DNA of 64,000 nucleotides. It comes from Holacanthus passer. Lineage: Eukaryota; Chordata; Actinopteri; Pomacanthidae. Both the position numbers and the translations under genes were made by a program. Of this stretch, positions 62,124 through 64,000 are shown piece by piece. Each line of letters opens with the position of its first letter. Position 1 is the stretch's first letter. The stretch spans positions 7,007,001 to 7,071,000 of the forward strand of contig JAFREQ010000040.1 of assembly GCA_025331565.1 (NCBI GenBank). Direction: 5' to 3'. The notes under the pieces were generated by a model, which was not told the DNA's origin, ran no database searches, and saw nothing but the letters and a program-made list of their open reading frames with translations.

Positions 62124-64000
62124 GGATAGATAGATATTCTGATGCTGACACAAGGTGATGGCTGTTCTCTTTTCAGCCCACTAGTTATGGTGAATTCGAG
62201 CCAAGTGAGCTCACACACTTTCTGAGAATGATACATATCTCTACACAAATAACTGTATTCAAATAAAGTTTGAGTGACTTTTTCTGGCAACACAAGCCTC
62301 CATCTTGCAGTAAAAGGACGAGAGCAAAGAGAAGCAATAGTCTTTTTTTTTTGCCTGGGGAGCTTCATATACACATGTCGTCCACGCGCTTTGCTGTGGG
62401 ATGCAGATCATTAGTCCTGCTTCTCTGACATCTTGAGTGTCAGGGCGGTGAGTCACTTGGCAGTTGTAGTGAATCTGACTTACTCAGGAACAGCGCGGGC
62501 AATAGCAGGTTTTGACTCAGTCTGCCAAATGTCTCAACATGCTGTTGTAACGCTGGCGATCCTCTGCGAATAAAGAGGATTGTGACTTGAAAATGCTTGA
62601 TGCAAGATAAATGATCTCTGAGAGTAAATTAGTGGAGTATGGTGAAATCACGGCAACATTGCTTGCATTTGCTCTTAAACATTATTCAGTGTGAAAATGA
62701 AAATGCATTACTGCAATCACCAACTGTTTTTCTTAAATAATCTGGTCACATTAAGAGTTGTGAGAAACTTTAACTCAACATGTCAGTATCAACTGGTTTA
62801 ACCTGCAGCGGCTGTTCCTTTTCCTGTTTCAGACTAATGTTGTGCACGTCCTATCAGATGGCGCGTGAAACATTGACAGAGAGAGACTCCCTGCATAACG
62901 TGCAATCCCTTTTATAACAGGACAGCATTTCTTGGAATAGCATGTCAAACAGACATACCACATGTAGAGATGCACATCCAACGAAACCGAGCCGAGCAGC
63001 CCTGGTGCCTTCCCTACTGCTGTGAACAGGCAGATGACAAGGATTATTGATGGCGTCCTTACAGTGCAGTAAAAATCTAAATGAACATTGTGCACTGGCT
63101 CGCAAAAGAGGAACTGCCCTTCATTTAATTTGGCTCACTTCTTAGTCTATAAAAAGAATGGGGGCCAATTTGACAGAAATGCTACCAGATCACCTTTGCT
63201 ATGGTGGTGAATTCTTGATCGTGCCATCAGGATTGTGTATGTAATTTACTGCAGTGCTACATGTTTAAAACTCAGCATTTCCATTGCTGCCACCTGAAAG
63301 AACAAGAACACCACCGTGATGTCTCAGTCAATTATAAACCGCTGTTGAGCCACACACTGCAGCGGTTCAGGGGATAAAAGCCGGCAGTGTGATAAGTGAA
63401 TTAAAATCCCACTCTTCCAGAGTTGTGACTTTGTTTGTCAAACAATTAAGGTGAAAGCAATCATGGTGGGAATAAGTGGAGTTCATTAACTTTCACGATT
63501 TTCCTGATCCTTTGGAAACGAGACACCCATGCGCACAAACATTGACACACACATTAAAGCTCTTTGAACACAGTAGGGTAATTACAGATTGTGCATTAGC
63601 CGCAGGCAGTGTGTTTTTCCAGCATCGTCTTCATTGTCTCGGTTTTCACCAACCGTCAAATGACATAAGAGATGTTTGTCCTCTGCAAGAGCAGAAGTGT
63701 GTTTGTTTTCACTCCTGTCCCCTTTAGTTTTGCCTCTCCTCTCCACCCACATTCAGGACGCACGTTCACATGGCTCCGTCTTTAATGGCGTCGTATCAAA
63801 CTGCGCCTCTGACGTATGTTGTACATAAACATGTTTGTGCTGCATGGTCAGTGAGGGCAGCGCTACAAATGAAAGGAAATGTCATCTGCCATGTGACTCC
63901 CACATCATATCACGCTGCTCACAGCATGACTGCTTTTTAGACCTGTTGATTTTTGAAGCCAATTAGCGCGAACAAAGCAACTCCGAGCCCTTCGGATGCG
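59851..64000. other. Intergenic to window end
   Basis: Contains the GATA microsatellite and otherwise no recognised exon, repeat family or RNA gene. Confidence 0.5.
62086..62136. repeat. (GATA)n microsatellite
   Basis: About 11 GATA units, one with a G insertion (GATGGATA), near the right end of the window. Confidence 0.96.

Noticed and set aside
62086..62136. GATA repeat as the tail of a LINE on the minus strand
   Set aside because: The adjoining sequence lacks the conserved LINE-tail words seen at 17313, so a plain microsatellite is the simpler call.

Overview
This window looks like nuclear DNA of a spiny-rayed (percomorph) teleost fish. The signs are intron-split vertebrate genes, GT/CA and GATA microsatellites, low gene density, CpG-rich promoters, and several interspersed repeats I recognise as common in percomorph genomes. 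Two protein-coding genes are supported, both on the minus strand.

Region by region. 1-7030 is the start of RASA1 intron 1, with a triplicated exon-like unit (4.0-4.75 kb), a decayed Helitron-like coding fragment (4.9-5.17 kb) and a G-quadruplex motif. 7031-7575 is RASA1 coding exon 1, the proline-rich and acidic N-terminus of p120 RasGAP. 7576-8340 is its CpG-rich 5' UTR and promoter. 8.3-34.6 kb is intergenic, with a deleted Tc1-like transposon (9.1 kb), a LINE-type 3' tail (17.0-17.4 kb), a divergent pair of CTCF-type motifs (20.3 and 20.8 kb) and many microsatellites. 34.63-37.2 kb is the complete COX7C gene: two coding exons, one 3' UTR exon and a compact promoter. 37.3-64 kb is intergenic upstream of COX7C. 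It holds three recognisable percomorph repeats (38.5, 50.3 and 59.4 kb) and an odd duplicated GC-rich block at 40.2-41.07 kb.

Read on the minus strand, COX7C lies upstream of RASA1 in the same orientation. This matches the human chromosome 5q order (COX7C then RASA1) as I know it, which supports both identifications. The genes do not share a pathway: COX7C is a structural subunit of mitochondrial complex IV, and RASA1 switches off Ras at the plasma membrane. No CRISPR array, operon, rRNA or tRNA is visible. I found no convincing new biological system. The strangest piece is the 40.2-41.07 kb block, where a 66-bp perfect repeat ends at a splice-donor-like boundary and its second copy is fused to a GC-rich open segment.
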